A DNA stretch of 64,000 nt from an uncultured Acidobacteriota bacterium (GTDB taxonomy: Bacteria; Acidobacteriota; Blastocatellia; Pyrinomonadales; Pyrinomonadaceae), in assembly GCA_937859595.1 (NCBI GenBank), contig CALMAH010000008.1, positions 1 through 64,000 of the forward strand. Reading direction: 5' to 3'. Within the stretch, counting starts at the first letter, position 1; each line of letters opens with the position of its first letter. The position numbers were made by a program, and so were the translations under genes. The notes beneath the pieces were generated by a model that ran no database searches, had not been told where the DNA came from, and was given only the letters and a program-made list of their open reading frames with translations. Shown one piece after another: positions 9,602 to 17,101 of the stretch.

Positions 9602-9630
9602 TTGCGCCGCATGCAGAATTTTTGTTAGAT
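9602..9630 (+). promoter_or_regulatory. candidate sigma-70-type promoter for efp
   Basis: TTGCGC (9602-9607) and TTAGAT (9625-9630) are separated by exactly 17 bases, about 67 bases before the efp start. Each box has mismatches to consensus, so this is only a moderate call. Confidence 0.35.
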
Positions 9631-9697
9631 TCGGGATTTCCGTATGAAGCGCGGCAGCGACTACGGAGCATTTTTTTGAAGGCATAAAAAGATAAGA

Positions 9698-10261
9698 ATG
9701 GCTATTTCAGCAAACGATATCAGAAAAGGAATGGTGATCCTCCACGAAGGAGCACCGGTAAAGGTAATGGAATTTCACCACCATACGCCCGGCAATCTGC
9801 GGGCGATGGTTCAGGCACGTCTCCGCAATCTGCTTACGGGAAACTCGTTTGAATACCGGTTTCGGTCTAACGATTCGCTTGAGCGTGTCGTTCTTGAACA
9901 GCATAAGATGGAGTATCTTTACTCGGACGGCACCCATCACCATTTTATGAACCAGGAAACCTTTGAGCAGGTAGCGTTGACCGAAGAGGAGCTCGGAGAC
10001 GCGGCTCAGTGGCTGATGGCGGGGCTTACGATCGAAGTTGAGTTCTACGACGGAACGCCGATAGGTGTTCAGCTTCCGGCCTCGATCGAACTTACCGTCA
10101 CAGAAACAGAACCGCAGCTAAAGGGTGCCACGGCTTCAAATTCGAACAAGCCTGCGACGCTCGAGAACGGTGTAACTCTTATGGTGCCGCCGTTCATAGC
10201 CGAAGGCGAAAAGATCCGGGTCAATCCCTCCGAATCAAGATATATGGAGCGGGTCAAATAG
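9698..10261 (+). CDS. efp: translation elongation factor P
   Basis: 187 residues, full length, with the three expected beta-barrel domains: KOW-like 1-65, OB 66-128 and C-terminal 129-187 ending in the conserved YMERVK-type tail. EF-P enters the ribosomal E site and rescues ribosomes stalled on polyproline. Domain I normally exposes a modified Lys or rhamnosylated Arg at the loop tip. Here, aligning TPGN33LRA with the E. coli VKPGK34GQA loop places Asn33 at the modified position. No Lys is in the loop, and the nearest charged residue is Arg35. The protein therefore cannot be modified by the EpmA route and probably works unmodified or by an unknown modification. A strong terminator follows. 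Family call certain; the loop reading is directly from sequence. Confidence 0.97.
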   Translation: MAISANDIRKGMVILHEGAPVKVMEFHHHTPGNLRAMVQARLRNLLTGNSFEYRFRSNDSLERVVLEQHKMEYLYSDGTHHHFMNQETFEQVALTEEELGDAAQWLMAGLTIEVEFYDGTPIGVQLPASIELTVTETEPQLKGATASNSNKPATLENGVTLMVPPFIAEGEKIRVNPSESRYMERVK

Positions 10262-10293
10262 TTGCGAAATTGCAGAGTTGCGAGGTTGCAGAG
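10262..10293 (+). repeat. four tandem 8-bp repeats (TTGCRRRR)
   Basis: Four consecutive copies of TTGC followed by four purines run from 10262 to 10293, immediately after the efp stop. They merge into the left arm of the efp terminator. Such TTGCAGAG-type tandem strings are a known style of intergenic repeat. No coding function is seen. Confidence 0.5.
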
Positions 10294-10322
10294 TTTGGGC
10301 CGCTTCTAAACTCTGCATTTTT
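10287..10322 (+). terminator. Rho-independent terminator of efp
   Basis: TGCAGAGTTT (10287-10296) pairs perfectly with AAACTCTGCA (10308-10317) around an 11-base loop. TTTTT (10318-10322) follows. It lies just before the waaA start. Confidence 0.8.
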
Positions 10323-10342
10323 GTGTAAACTCAGGTGCGGTA

Positions 10343-11668
10343 ATGTACTTCGTTTACAGCGTCCTGTTATCTGTCGCATTTCTGCTGATGTCGCCGCTCT
10401 TTCTGCTGCGAAGGGACAAGTACGCCGCGGGATTGAGCCAGCGGCTTGGCAATTATCCGGCGTTTGAACAGGACGGGCGAAAGGTGATCTGGCTCCACTG
10501 CGTTTCGGTCGGTGAAGCGAATGCGGCGAGGCCACTTGCAGATGCGCTGGTAAACGACTTCCCGGGACATCGCCTCATAGTCTCGACCACAACGAAGACC
10601 GGCCAGGAACTTGCCAGCCGCATATTCGCCGGCCGGGCCGATGCGATCTTCTATCTTCCTTTCGACTGGAAATTTTCGGTTCGCAGGGCGTTGCGGCGGT
10701 TCGAACCGACGGTCATTCTGCTGCTGGAAACCGAGATCTGGCCACGGCTGATCCATGAGGCAAAGACAAGCGGTGTAAAGGTGGCGATCGTTAACGGTAG
10801 GCTCTCCGAGCGATCATTCAGCCGATATTCGCAGGTTGGCTGGCTGATACGCCGCGTGCTTTGGGGGATAGACGCCGCCCTAATGCAAGGCGCCAACGAC
10901 GCCAACCGTCTGATCTCTCTGGGGATCCCCGCAGCAAAAGCAAAGGTCACCGGCAATATGAAATTCGACATCGCCGATGATCCGCGGGACGCCGAGATCG
11001 CCGCCGATATGAATAAGCGATTTCGCTTTGACGACGGCCGGCCGGTGATAGTTGCGGCCAGTACCCACGATCCCGAAGAACGATGGATGCTTGACGCTTT
11101 TTGCTCGATACTTGCGGGCGAAGCGAAGATAAAGCCGCGGCTCGTGATTGCACCGCGTCATCCTGAACGTTTCGATGATGTCGCAGATCTTCTGCGCAAA
11201 TTTCGCGATGAGGAGGCTTGCGAGTTCAAGCGGTACCGCGTTGTTCGGCGAAGCGAGGAACCAGGCGATGCGGACGCCGAAGCCGACATCATCCTGCTTG
11301 ACTCAATAGGCGAACTCCGCTCCCTCTATCGCCTGACCAGCGTCGCATTTGTCGGTGGTTCGCTCGTCCCGCACGGCGGCCAGAGCGTTCTCGAACCCGC
11401 GGCCGCGGGCAACGCCATCATAACCGGACCGCATACGTTCAATTTTGCCGATGTGATAAGTGTCTTCCTCGCGAACAAAGCCGTCATCCAGCTTCCCGAA
11501 CAAGCGAATGAGGCCATTCCCGACGACCTCTTTATGCATATCTCAGACCTGCTCGAAGAACCCGAAGAATGCTCCCGGCTCGCCCGCAGTGCCCGGGCCG
11601 TGATGGAAGCAAACCGCGGAGCGACGGAAAAGACGATCGCCGAACTTCGCCGACTCCTCACATCATGA
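10343..11668 (+). CDS. waaA: 3-deoxy-D-manno-octulosonic acid transferase
   Basis: 441 residues, typical length for WaaA/KdtA (GT30). An N-terminal hydrophobic anchor (1-20) is followed by the basic LSQRLG stretch and the catalytic region with SVGEANAARPLADAL, which contains the conserved Glu. The central NGRLSERSFSRY motif and the C-terminal GGSLVPHGGQSVLEPAA donor-site motif are present. The enzyme transfers Kdo from CMP-Kdo onto lipid A precursor at the cytoplasmic face of the inner membrane, so the organism makes a Kdo-containing LPS. Its stop overlaps the start of the following glycosyltransferase (ATGA at 11665-11668), making a two-gene envelope-polysaccharide operon. Confidence 0.95.
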   Translation: MYFVYSVLLSVAFLLMSPLFLLRRDKYAAGLSQRLGNYPAFEQDGRKVIWLHCVSVGEANAARPLADALVNDFPGHRLIVSTTTKTGQELASRIFAGRADAIFYLPFDWKFSVRRALRRFEPTVILLLETEIWPRLIHEAKTSGVKVAIVNGRLSERSFSRYSQVGWLIRRVLWGIDAALMQGANDANRLISLGIPAAKAKVTGNMKFDIADDPRDAEIAADMNKRFRFDDGRPVIVAASTHDPEERWMLDAFCSILAGEAKIKPRLVIAPRHPERFDDVADLLRKFRDEEACEFKRYRVVRRSEEPGDADAEADIILLDSIGELRSLYRLTSVAFVGGSLVPHGGQSVLEPAAAGNAIITGPHTFNFADVISVFLANKAVIQLPEQANEAIPDDLFMHISDLLEEPEECSRLARSARAVMEANRGATEKTIAELRRLLTS

Positions 11669-12855
11669 TCTACCTCTATTATCTCTTCGCCGCCCTACTT
11701 GTCTGGTTCAGCTTTAAGTCGTTCCGCGGCGGCATCGCTTATCTGCGCTTTTTTAGCGAGGAAATGGCCAGGGCTCGCTCGGATTGGGAACCGATGGTGA
11801 CGATCGTCGCTCCATGCAAAGGCATTGACCAGAACATGCTCGCGAATTTTGACGCTCTGCTCCGACAGGACCTCCCCGACTACGAGGTCATCTTCGTGAT
11901 CGACGACCCCGCGGATCCTGCGGCCGATATAGTTGAGACGGTGCGGCAGGGAGCAGGCCATCAGGTAAAGCTGGTCGTCGCACCGAAAGCGGCCGGATCG
12001 AGCCAAAAGGTCGAGAATCTGCGCGAGGGTGTTCTCCATGCCGACCCGAGAAGCGAGGTTTTCGTTTTTGTTGATTCCGATGCACGCCCCTCGCCCGGCT
12101 GGCTGCGTGCTCTGATCGCACCTCTTAGGGACCAAACGGTCGGTGCCGCTACCGGATACCGCTGGTTCCTCTCCGAGAGGCCGACGTTCGCCTCCGAGCT
12201 TCGTTCAGCCTGGAACGCCTCTATCGCATCTGCGCTCGGGCCAAACGAGAAAAGCAACTTTACCTGGGGCGGGTCGACCGCCATAAGACGCGATACCTTT
12301 GAACGCCTGGCAATACGCGAGCTCTGGAAGGGCACGCTTTCGGATGATCTTGCCGTCACACGGGCGATGCGTTCCGCGGGGCTGAAGATACGTTTTGTGC
12401 CACAGGCCCTGACGGCCTCGGTCGAGAGCTGCTCCTTCCGAGAACTTTTTGAATTCACCAACCGCCAGATGAAGATCACACGAGTCTATATGCCGAATTT
12501 GTGGCTCTTGTCATTTTTCGGCTCGGGGCTTTTCTGTTCGGTGATGACGGCCTCATTTATATTCGTTCTTTCCAGCCCGGCCAGTTCTGCCCGGTTTCTG
12601 GTGGCATCCGCAACGCTGATACTGGTATCGCTGTTTAGCCTCGGAAAAGCTCGGATGCGGCTCCGGGCGGCATCGATGGCACTTTCGGTACATGAAAAAC
12701 TCGTATCCCGGCAAACGCTTCCGCAGATGACGCTTTGGCTTATAGCTCCATTTATTTTCCTTCTCAACTGCTTTGCGGCATTGTTTTCGCGGCGGGTGAA
12801 CTGGCGGGGAAACCGCTATGAAATGGTCTCTCCCAGTGAGACCAGGCTGCTTTAG
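11665..12855 (+). CDS. membrane glycosyltransferase family 2 (GT21-like)
   Basis: 396 residues from the ATG at 11665, which overlaps the waaA stop by four bases and gives an N-terminal membrane helix. An upstream in-frame start would lie inside waaA and is rejected. The GT-A domain (about 40-270) has FVDSDARPSPGW as the DxD-type metal-binding motif, SDDLAVTRAM as the acceptor-side ED motif, and NRQMKITRVYM in place of QxxRW. Three or four C-terminal hydrophobic spans follow. The layout resembles ceramide-glucosyltransferase/HpnI-like GT21 enzymes. Co-transcription with waaA suggests sugar transfer to a lipid or LPS core precursor. Acceptor unknown. Confidence 0.85.
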   Translation: MIYLYYLFAALLVWFSFKSFRGGIAYLRFFSEEMARARSDWEPMVTIVAPCKGIDQNMLANFDALLRQDLPDYEVIFVIDDPADPAADIVETVRQGAGHQVKLVVAPKAAGSSQKVENLREGVLHADPRSEVFVFVDSDARPSPGWLRALIAPLRDQTVGAATGYRWFLSERPTFASELRSAWNASIASALGPNEKSNFTWGGSTAIRRDTFERLAIRELWKGTLSDDLAVTRAMRSAGLKIRFVPQALTASVESCSFRELFEFTNRQMKITRVYMPNLWLLSFFGSGLFCSVMTASFIFVLSSPASSARFLVASATLILVSLFSLGKARMRLRAASMALSVHEKLVSRQTLPQMTLWLIAPFIFLLNCFAALFSRRVNWRGNRYEMVSPSETRLL

Positions 12856-12857
12856 AA

Positions 12858-12890
12858 GCCCGGTTCGAGTAAGTACCCGGCGAATTTTTT
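12858..12890 (+). terminator. terminator of the waaA-GT2 operon
   Basis: GCCCGG (12858-12863) pairs with CCCGGC (12876-12881) with one central mismatch and a 12-base loop. GAATTTTTT follows. It is 3 bases after the GT2 stop. Confidence 0.55.
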
Positions 12891-12966
12891 ATCAAGATGC
12901 TGTATTATTTTCAGGGTTCGGACAGCATTTTTGCAGACATTTCGACGGTAAGAACATCAAACGGTA

Positions 12967-14340
12967 ATGCATTTGATCCCTACAAGGCTGATCGTCCTCT
13001 TTGCGCTGTTGGTGTCGGCCGCATTTGCGGCATTTGGCCAAGACACCGAGGCAGTGGCGCCGGAGGGCAAACCGCCGATAATCATCATTCCCGGAATAAC
13101 CGGCTCCGAATTGATAAACAGCGCGACGGGAAAGACCGTGTGGTTTCGCACTTTTCGTTCGAGGGACGACGACCTGCGGCTCCCGGTCTCGCCCAACCTG
13201 GCGGAAAATCGCGACAGCCTCGTACCGGGTGACATAATTCGCAGTGTGCGGATCATTCGGTTTCTGCCCGAGGTCGAGATCTACGAAAGGCTCATATTTG
13301 CGTTGGAACGGCGGGGCGGATATACGGAGGGTAAATGGGACGAACCGGGAGAGAACGGCCATCACGACAAGTTCTACGTATTTCCTTATGACTGGCGGCG
13401 TGACAACGTGGAAACGGCTCGTCTGTTGGTCACAAAGATCGCCGATCTCAAAAGCAAGCTCGGGAAGCCGGACCTCCGTTTCAATGTGATCGCCCATTCG
13501 ATGGGTGGGTTGATAACCCGCTACGCCGCGATGTATGGCGACAGCGATATCCCGGAAAACCCCGAGCCAAGCTGGGCCGGGGCAAAGCACTTTGACCAGA
13601 TATTTATGCTTGGGACGCCAAACGAAGGATCGGTGCTTGCCCTTAATGCTCTGCTGAATGGCTATGGGAACCTGGGTGGCGGGGTCAACATTCCGTTCGT
13701 TAGAAGTATATCCCGATTTGATACGTTTACCCTGCCGGCGATCTTCCAATTGCTCCCGCATGAACACAGCCTGATCGCATACGATGAAGAGCTGAAGCCG
13801 CTAAAGTTGGACATTTTCAACGTTCAGACCTGGGATGAATACGATTGGAGCATTTGGCGGGACAGAGGTTATAACCGACAGTTCAACGAAAAGGAGCGGG
13901 CCCTTACGCGTCCCTATTTCATGGCCGTACTTGACAGAGCAAAGCGGTTTCACAAGGCACTGAACGCTCCGGCGAAAGGCCGGGTACCGGTCTCGTTCCA
14001 TTTGATCGGCGCCGCCTGTAAGGACACGCCGAATGCGATAGTTCTTCGCCACGACCAACGACGCGACCGATGGGAGACCTTTTTTCGCCCGACCAATTTC
14101 ACCCGCTCCGATGGGACACGGGTAACCGCCGAGGAACAACGGGAGTTGATGATAAGCAACGGAGACGGGGTTGTGACAAAGCGTTCGCTGACAGGCGAAA
14201 CGGTGTCAAAGGCCCTCAATACATCGGTGATCCCCACCGCAACGGAAATGCTCCAGTGCGAAACACACACAAGGCTTGTGTCAAATACGGAGATTCAGGA
14301 TAAACTGTTCGGTATATTGCGGCTCGTAACAGCGAACTAA
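12967..14340 (+). CDS. LCAT-like lipase/acyltransferase, exported
   Basis: 457 residues. The signal peptide (1-24) ends near AAFGQ. The mature protein is an alpha/beta hydrolase of the lecithin:cholesterol acyltransferase family. It has the N-terminal IIIPGITGSEL strand-turn, YDWRRD typical of LCATs, and the nucleophile elbow IAHSMGG with Ser178. A late THTRLVSN segment could carry the catalytic His, as in family members. Predicted to act in the periplasm or outside the cell on phospholipids or other esters. The next gene (AtpZ-like) begins 24 bases later, so it may share a transcript, but no functional link with ATP synthase is known to me. Family confident, substrate unknown. Confidence 0.85.
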   Translation: MHLIPTRLIVLFALLVSAAFAAFGQDTEAVAPEGKPPIIIIPGITGSELINSATGKTVWFRTFRSRDDDLRLPVSPNLAENRDSLVPGDIIRSVRIIRFLPEVEIYERLIFALERRGGYTEGKWDEPGENGHHDKFYVFPYDWRRDNVETARLLVTKIADLKSKLGKPDLRFNVIAHSMGGLITRYAAMYGDSDIPENPEPSWAGAKHFDQIFMLGTPNEGSVLALNALLNGYGNLGGGVNIPFVRSISRFDTFTLPAIFQLLPHEHSLIAYDEELKPLKLDIFNVQTWDEYDWSIWRDRGYNRQFNEKERALTRPYFMAVLDRAKRFHKALNAPAKGRVPVSFHLIGAACKDTPNAIVLRHDQRRDRWETFFRPTNFTRSDGTRVTAEEQRELMISNGDGVVTKRSLTGETVSKALNTSVIPTATEMLQCETHTRLVSNTEIQDKLFGILRLVTAN

Positions 14341-14364
14341 GACCGCGATGGGAGGTTCGCTCCT

Positions 14365-15036
14365 ATGATCAAGAGCATCTTTGATGAGGACGAAAATACC
14401 GACACCGGAAAACCGGCCAAAGAGGGATCGCGGTCGCGGGCACATGTGCTGGGCATTTTCGGCGAAGAAGCCGAGGTCGGAACAAGCAACGCGGAGACCA
14501 CCGCCGGGCCATTTGACACAACCGGGGTCGAGATGCCCTTCCCCGTTCGCGGCCAGGCCACCGAATCTGCCCCATCTCACCCGGTTGAGGAGGTCGCCGA
14601 ACCCGACGGTCCTACGCCCGCGAACGGTGGCGAGCCGGAACCGGCAATTCCTTCTACCGGCCCGCCCCCGCCGTTGGCCGAATTTACACCCCCGACCACC
14701 GGAGAGACCATCCGAATGACCGGGCTTGCCTGGTCTGCGGGCATCATGCTCTTTGGTTCCATCGCGTTTCTTACCGTAATTGGCTGGTTTGCCGATCTTT
14801 TGATCGGAAGTTCGCCGTGGGGGGTGGTCGCAGGCGTCGTCCTTGGGTCCATTATCGGTTTTGTACAGCTTTTCAGGGTAAATGCCGAAATTCTAAGGAT
14901 CACGAACCGAAAGAAACGGCCCGCAACTTCCGCGTCGCTCTCGCTGATCGCCGCTGAACCCGACGCGCCTGCCCTCGCCGAGGCCGATAAAGGCACACAC
15001 CCGGACATCGGCGACAATTCACCTCCACGCGATTGA
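14365..15036 (+). CDS. AtpZ/AtpI-like F0F1 ATP synthase accessory protein
   Basis: 223 residues. The N-terminal half (1-110) is low-complexity, rich in Pro, Glu, Thr and Gly, and predicted to be disordered. Two membrane helices (about 118-143 and 147-172) are joined by a short loop (ADLLIGSSPWG), the pattern of the short AtpZ (F0F1-ATPase subunit) family. Its position directly before atpI-like, atpB and atpE genes supports this. AtpZ/AtpI proteins help c-ring assembly, and some affect Mg2+ uptake. The long disordered N-terminal extension is unusual, since normal AtpZ is about 80-100 residues. The C-terminal 50 residues are also polar and unrecognised. Confidence 0.7.
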   Translation: MIKSIFDEDENTDTGKPAKEGSRSRAHVLGIFGEEAEVGTSNAETTAGPFDTTGVEMPFPVRGQATESAPSHPVEEVAEPDGPTPANGGEPEPAIPSTGPPPPLAEFTPPTTGETIRMTGLAWSAGIMLFGSIAFLTVIGWFADLLIGSSPWGVVAGVVLGSIIGFVQLFRVNAEILRITNRKKRPATSASLSLIAAEPDAPALAEADKGTHPDIGDNSPPRD

Positions 15037-15072
15037 ATTTTACCGCTATTGTTTGTAGAATTTAGGGTTTGA

Positions 15073-15501
15073 ATGCCGGACGACCACGCATCCAGCTACC
15101 CGGGGAGCAGCGGTCTTGTCCCCGTTGAGCATCGCCGCATCCTGGTACTTATGGCAGTTCTCGGGGCGGCGAGCGGGACGGCCGGGGCCGTGTTTGTTTC
15201 GGCCAGATTCGGGATCGGGCTTGTGCTCGGGGTCGTGATCGCCTTCGTCAACTATTTTTGGCTGAGGCATTCGCTTAATAAACTGATCGCGGCCACGAAA
15301 GAAGGTGACAGGCCAAGGCTCTCGGGGCTTCGTTATCTTGGCCGCTACATTGCGATCGGAAGCGTGATAGCGATAGTTTACGTTTCGGAAATTGTCCCGA
15401 TAATTCCCTTGATGCTGGGTATCGCAGGGTTTGGTTTCGCGGTAACGGCAGAAGGATTGATACGTATTTTTACAAGCTTTTCTAACAGGAAGGAAATTTA
15501 A
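15073..15501 (+). CDS. atpI: ATP synthase subunit I (AtpI-like)
   Basis: 142 residues with four predicted membrane helices (about 20-40, 44-65, 88-110, 114-135), matching the ATP synthase I (PF03899-type) family. The loop after helix 2 holds the typical NYFWLRHSLNKLI stretch. It probably assists F0 assembly in the inner membrane. It sits between the AtpZ-like gene and atpB (2 bases apart), so the three are almost certainly co-transcribed. The sequence is poorly conserved in this family, so the call rests on topology plus position. Confidence 0.75.
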   Translation: MPDDHASSYPGSSGLVPVEHRRILVLMAVLGAASGTAGAVFVSARFGIGLVLGVVIAFVNYFWLRHSLNKLIAATKEGDRPRLSGLRYLGRYIAIGSVIAIVYVSEIVPIIPLMLGIAGFGFAVTAEGLIRIFTSFSNRKEI

Positions 15502-15503
15502 TA

Positions 15504-16397
15504 ATGTTCCTATTCGCAGGCGGCGGCGAACACCCGACCCCGCTGATAGTAGAATTTGTCAATTATTATCTGGGCGAACCTCTGTATGAGATCCAGATGA
15601 AGACCACGTATCCCTTCTGGACGTGGTTTTTTGCGAAATTTGAGACTACGCCCGAAGCCGTTTTTGGCGGCCCCTATTCACCGGACAACGCGATCCCCTG
15701 GTACACGATAATGTTCTTTATCGCCTGTGTGCTGTCTGTGGTCGTGATCAATCTGTTAAAGGGCAAGCTCTCTGAGGACGATCCGAAGCCCGGCCAGATG
15801 ACCCTTGAGGCCGGCTACCTTGCCCTTCGGGACATGATCGTCAGCGTGGTCGGCGAGAGCGGTGCTCGTTATCTCCCCGTCATCGCAACGTTCTCGGTCC
15901 TAGTGCTCATATCGAACCTGATGGGCCTTTTCCCGCTCTTTATGGCACCGTCGGCATCCGTCAATGTAACGTTTGCACTCGGTATCGCGTCCTTCATTTA
16001 CTATAACTACGTCGGTATTCGCGAAAATGGGGTTCTGAGCCATATCGGCCATCTTGCCGGGCCAAAGCTGCCGCTGCTGATGGCGATATTCATAACGCCG
16101 CTGATCTTTTCGATAGAATTGATCAGTAACCTGATCCGGCCGCTTACGCTCGGTGTTCGTCTCTTTGCGAACCTATATGCGGACGAACAGATCTTTTTCG
16201 AGATATCCAACCTCTATCCGCCGTACACGCAGATATTGCTGCCGGTCGGATTGCTGGCATTTGCTACCTTTGTGGCGTTCGTGCAAACGCTGGTCTTTAC
16301 GCTGCTCTCGATGATCTACGTCAGCGAGGTAACGCACCACGACCACGATGACGACCACGGGGCCGAACACGGCGACGCAGCCCCGGCCCACGCATAA
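15504..16397 (+). CDS. atpB: ATP synthase F0 subunit a
   Basis: 297 residues. Five to six membrane helices form the half-channels of the proton path. The penultimate helix carries the invariant Arg in NLIRPLTLGVRLFANLYA. The preceding helix has PLIFSIELISN. An N-terminal extension with aromatic residues and a His/Asp-rich C-terminal tail (HHDHDDDHGAEHGD) are extra; the tail could bind metal ions but is not part of the catalytic core. Role: couples ion flow to c-ring rotation. The start ATG (15504) follows GGAAGGAAATT. The genes for b, delta, alpha, gamma, beta and epsilon do not follow, so the F1 operon must be elsewhere. Confidence 0.95.
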   Translation: MFLFAGGGEHPTPLIVEFVNYYLGEPLYEIQMKTTYPFWTWFFAKFETTPEAVFGGPYSPDNAIPWYTIMFFIACVLSVVVINLLKGKLSEDDPKPGQMTLEAGYLALRDMIVSVVGESGARYLPVIATFSVLVLISNLMGLFPLFMAPSASVNVTFALGIASFIYYNYVGIRENGVLSHIGHLAGPKLPLLMAIFITPLIFSIELISNLIRPLTLGVRLFANLYADEQIFFEISNLYPPYTQILLPVGLLAFATFVAFVQTLVFTLLSMIYVSEVTHHDHDDDHGAEHGDAAPAHA

Positions 16398-16654
16398 GTT
16401 CTTCGGCGGCCGTGCAAGATGCTGCGGCCCCGGCACATTTTCGGGCCTTTGGAGCCTGATATTGACAACCAGAGGCCAATGGGCGAGAAGTAACGACAGC
16501 CTGCGTTTTATAGCAGCATAGCCCGCACGCTACAGGAGACTTGACTCCAACGAGAGTAGAAATCAAGGGATACCGGAAGCGAGGCGAAATCATACCGCAG
16601 CAGGTTTTCGAAGTGGATCTCCCGGCGGCCCAAATTAAACCAGGAGAATAAAGA
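16398..16654 (+). other. 257-bp leader between atpB and atpE
   Basis: No gene seen. The region is GC-rich and able to fold locally. It ends in CCAGGAGAATAAAG, which supplies a strong ribosome-binding site for atpE. A separate long leader for the c subunit would fit the need to make it in many copies, but I can name no defined regulatory element. Confidence 0.35.
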
Positions 16655-16966
16655 ATGAATAAATTCAAATATTTTGCTTATTCGGTGCTTACGCTGGCGC
16701 TTATGGCACTGCCGGCAATGGCACAGGGTGCTGCGGACAATGATTCGACCGTTTCGTCTTTCAAGGCGATAGCGGCCGGTATCGGATTTGGTATCGCAGC
16801 GGGCCTCGCGGCTATCGGACAGGGCCTTGTCGGTTCGCGTGCGGCCGAGGGTACGGCGCGCAATCCCGGTGCGGCCGGTAACATCATGACGATCACGATC
16901 ATCGCTCTCGCGCTTATCGAATCGCTCGTGTTGTTTGCTCTGCTTATCGTGTTCGTTAAGCTTTAA
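16655..16966 (+). CDS. atpE: ATP synthase F0 subunit c
   Basis: 103 residues, longer than the usual 75-85 because of an N-terminal signal-peptide-like segment (1-24, ending PAMAQ). Two helices form the c-subunit hairpin. Helix 1 (about 38-60) contains Q56 in IGQG, the polar loop holds the conserved ARNPGA, and helix 2 has the ion-binding Glu89 in LIESLVLF. The Gln and the Glu-Ser pair are shared with Na+-binding c rings. The Thr and Tyr that complete that site are Leu and Phe here, so H+ coupling is more likely. AGGAG precedes the ATG. It is followed by a perfect-stem terminator. Confidence 0.93.
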   Translation: MNKFKYFAYSVLTLALMALPAMAQGAADNDSTVSSFKAIAAGIGFGIAAGLAAIGQGLVGSRAAEGTARNPGAAGNIMTITIIALALIESLVLFALLIVFVKL

Positions 16967-16985
16967 GCTTACGCACACCTCGTTT

Positions 16986-17021
16986 GATCGCGGACCCGGG
17001 TAACGTCCCGCGTCCGCGATC
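16986..17021 (+). terminator. hairpin terminator after atpE
   Basis: GATCGCGGAC (16986-16995) pairs perfectly with GTCCGCGATC (17012-17021), and inner CGGG/CCCG extend the stem. The U-tract is poor (TTGGTCTC), so it may be a strong pause or mRNA-stabilising hairpin as well as a terminator. Confidence 0.6.
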
Positions 17022-17101
17022 TTGGTCTCGGGCGTAATATTTTGGATCGTATCTTTAACGATAAATGCAACCGCCGGGGCGTTTCAACGTTCTAATGACA
17101 T

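Noticed and set aside
11569-11664. Longer N terminus for the GT2 glycosyltransferase
   Set aside because: It lies inside waaA in another frame and has no glycosyltransferase similarity. The ATGA overlap start at 11665 gives a proper membrane helix.
12841-12890. tRNA-like T-arm (GGTTCGAGT)
   Set aside because: No acceptor, D or anticodon arms can be drawn around it. The sequence folds better as a terminator.
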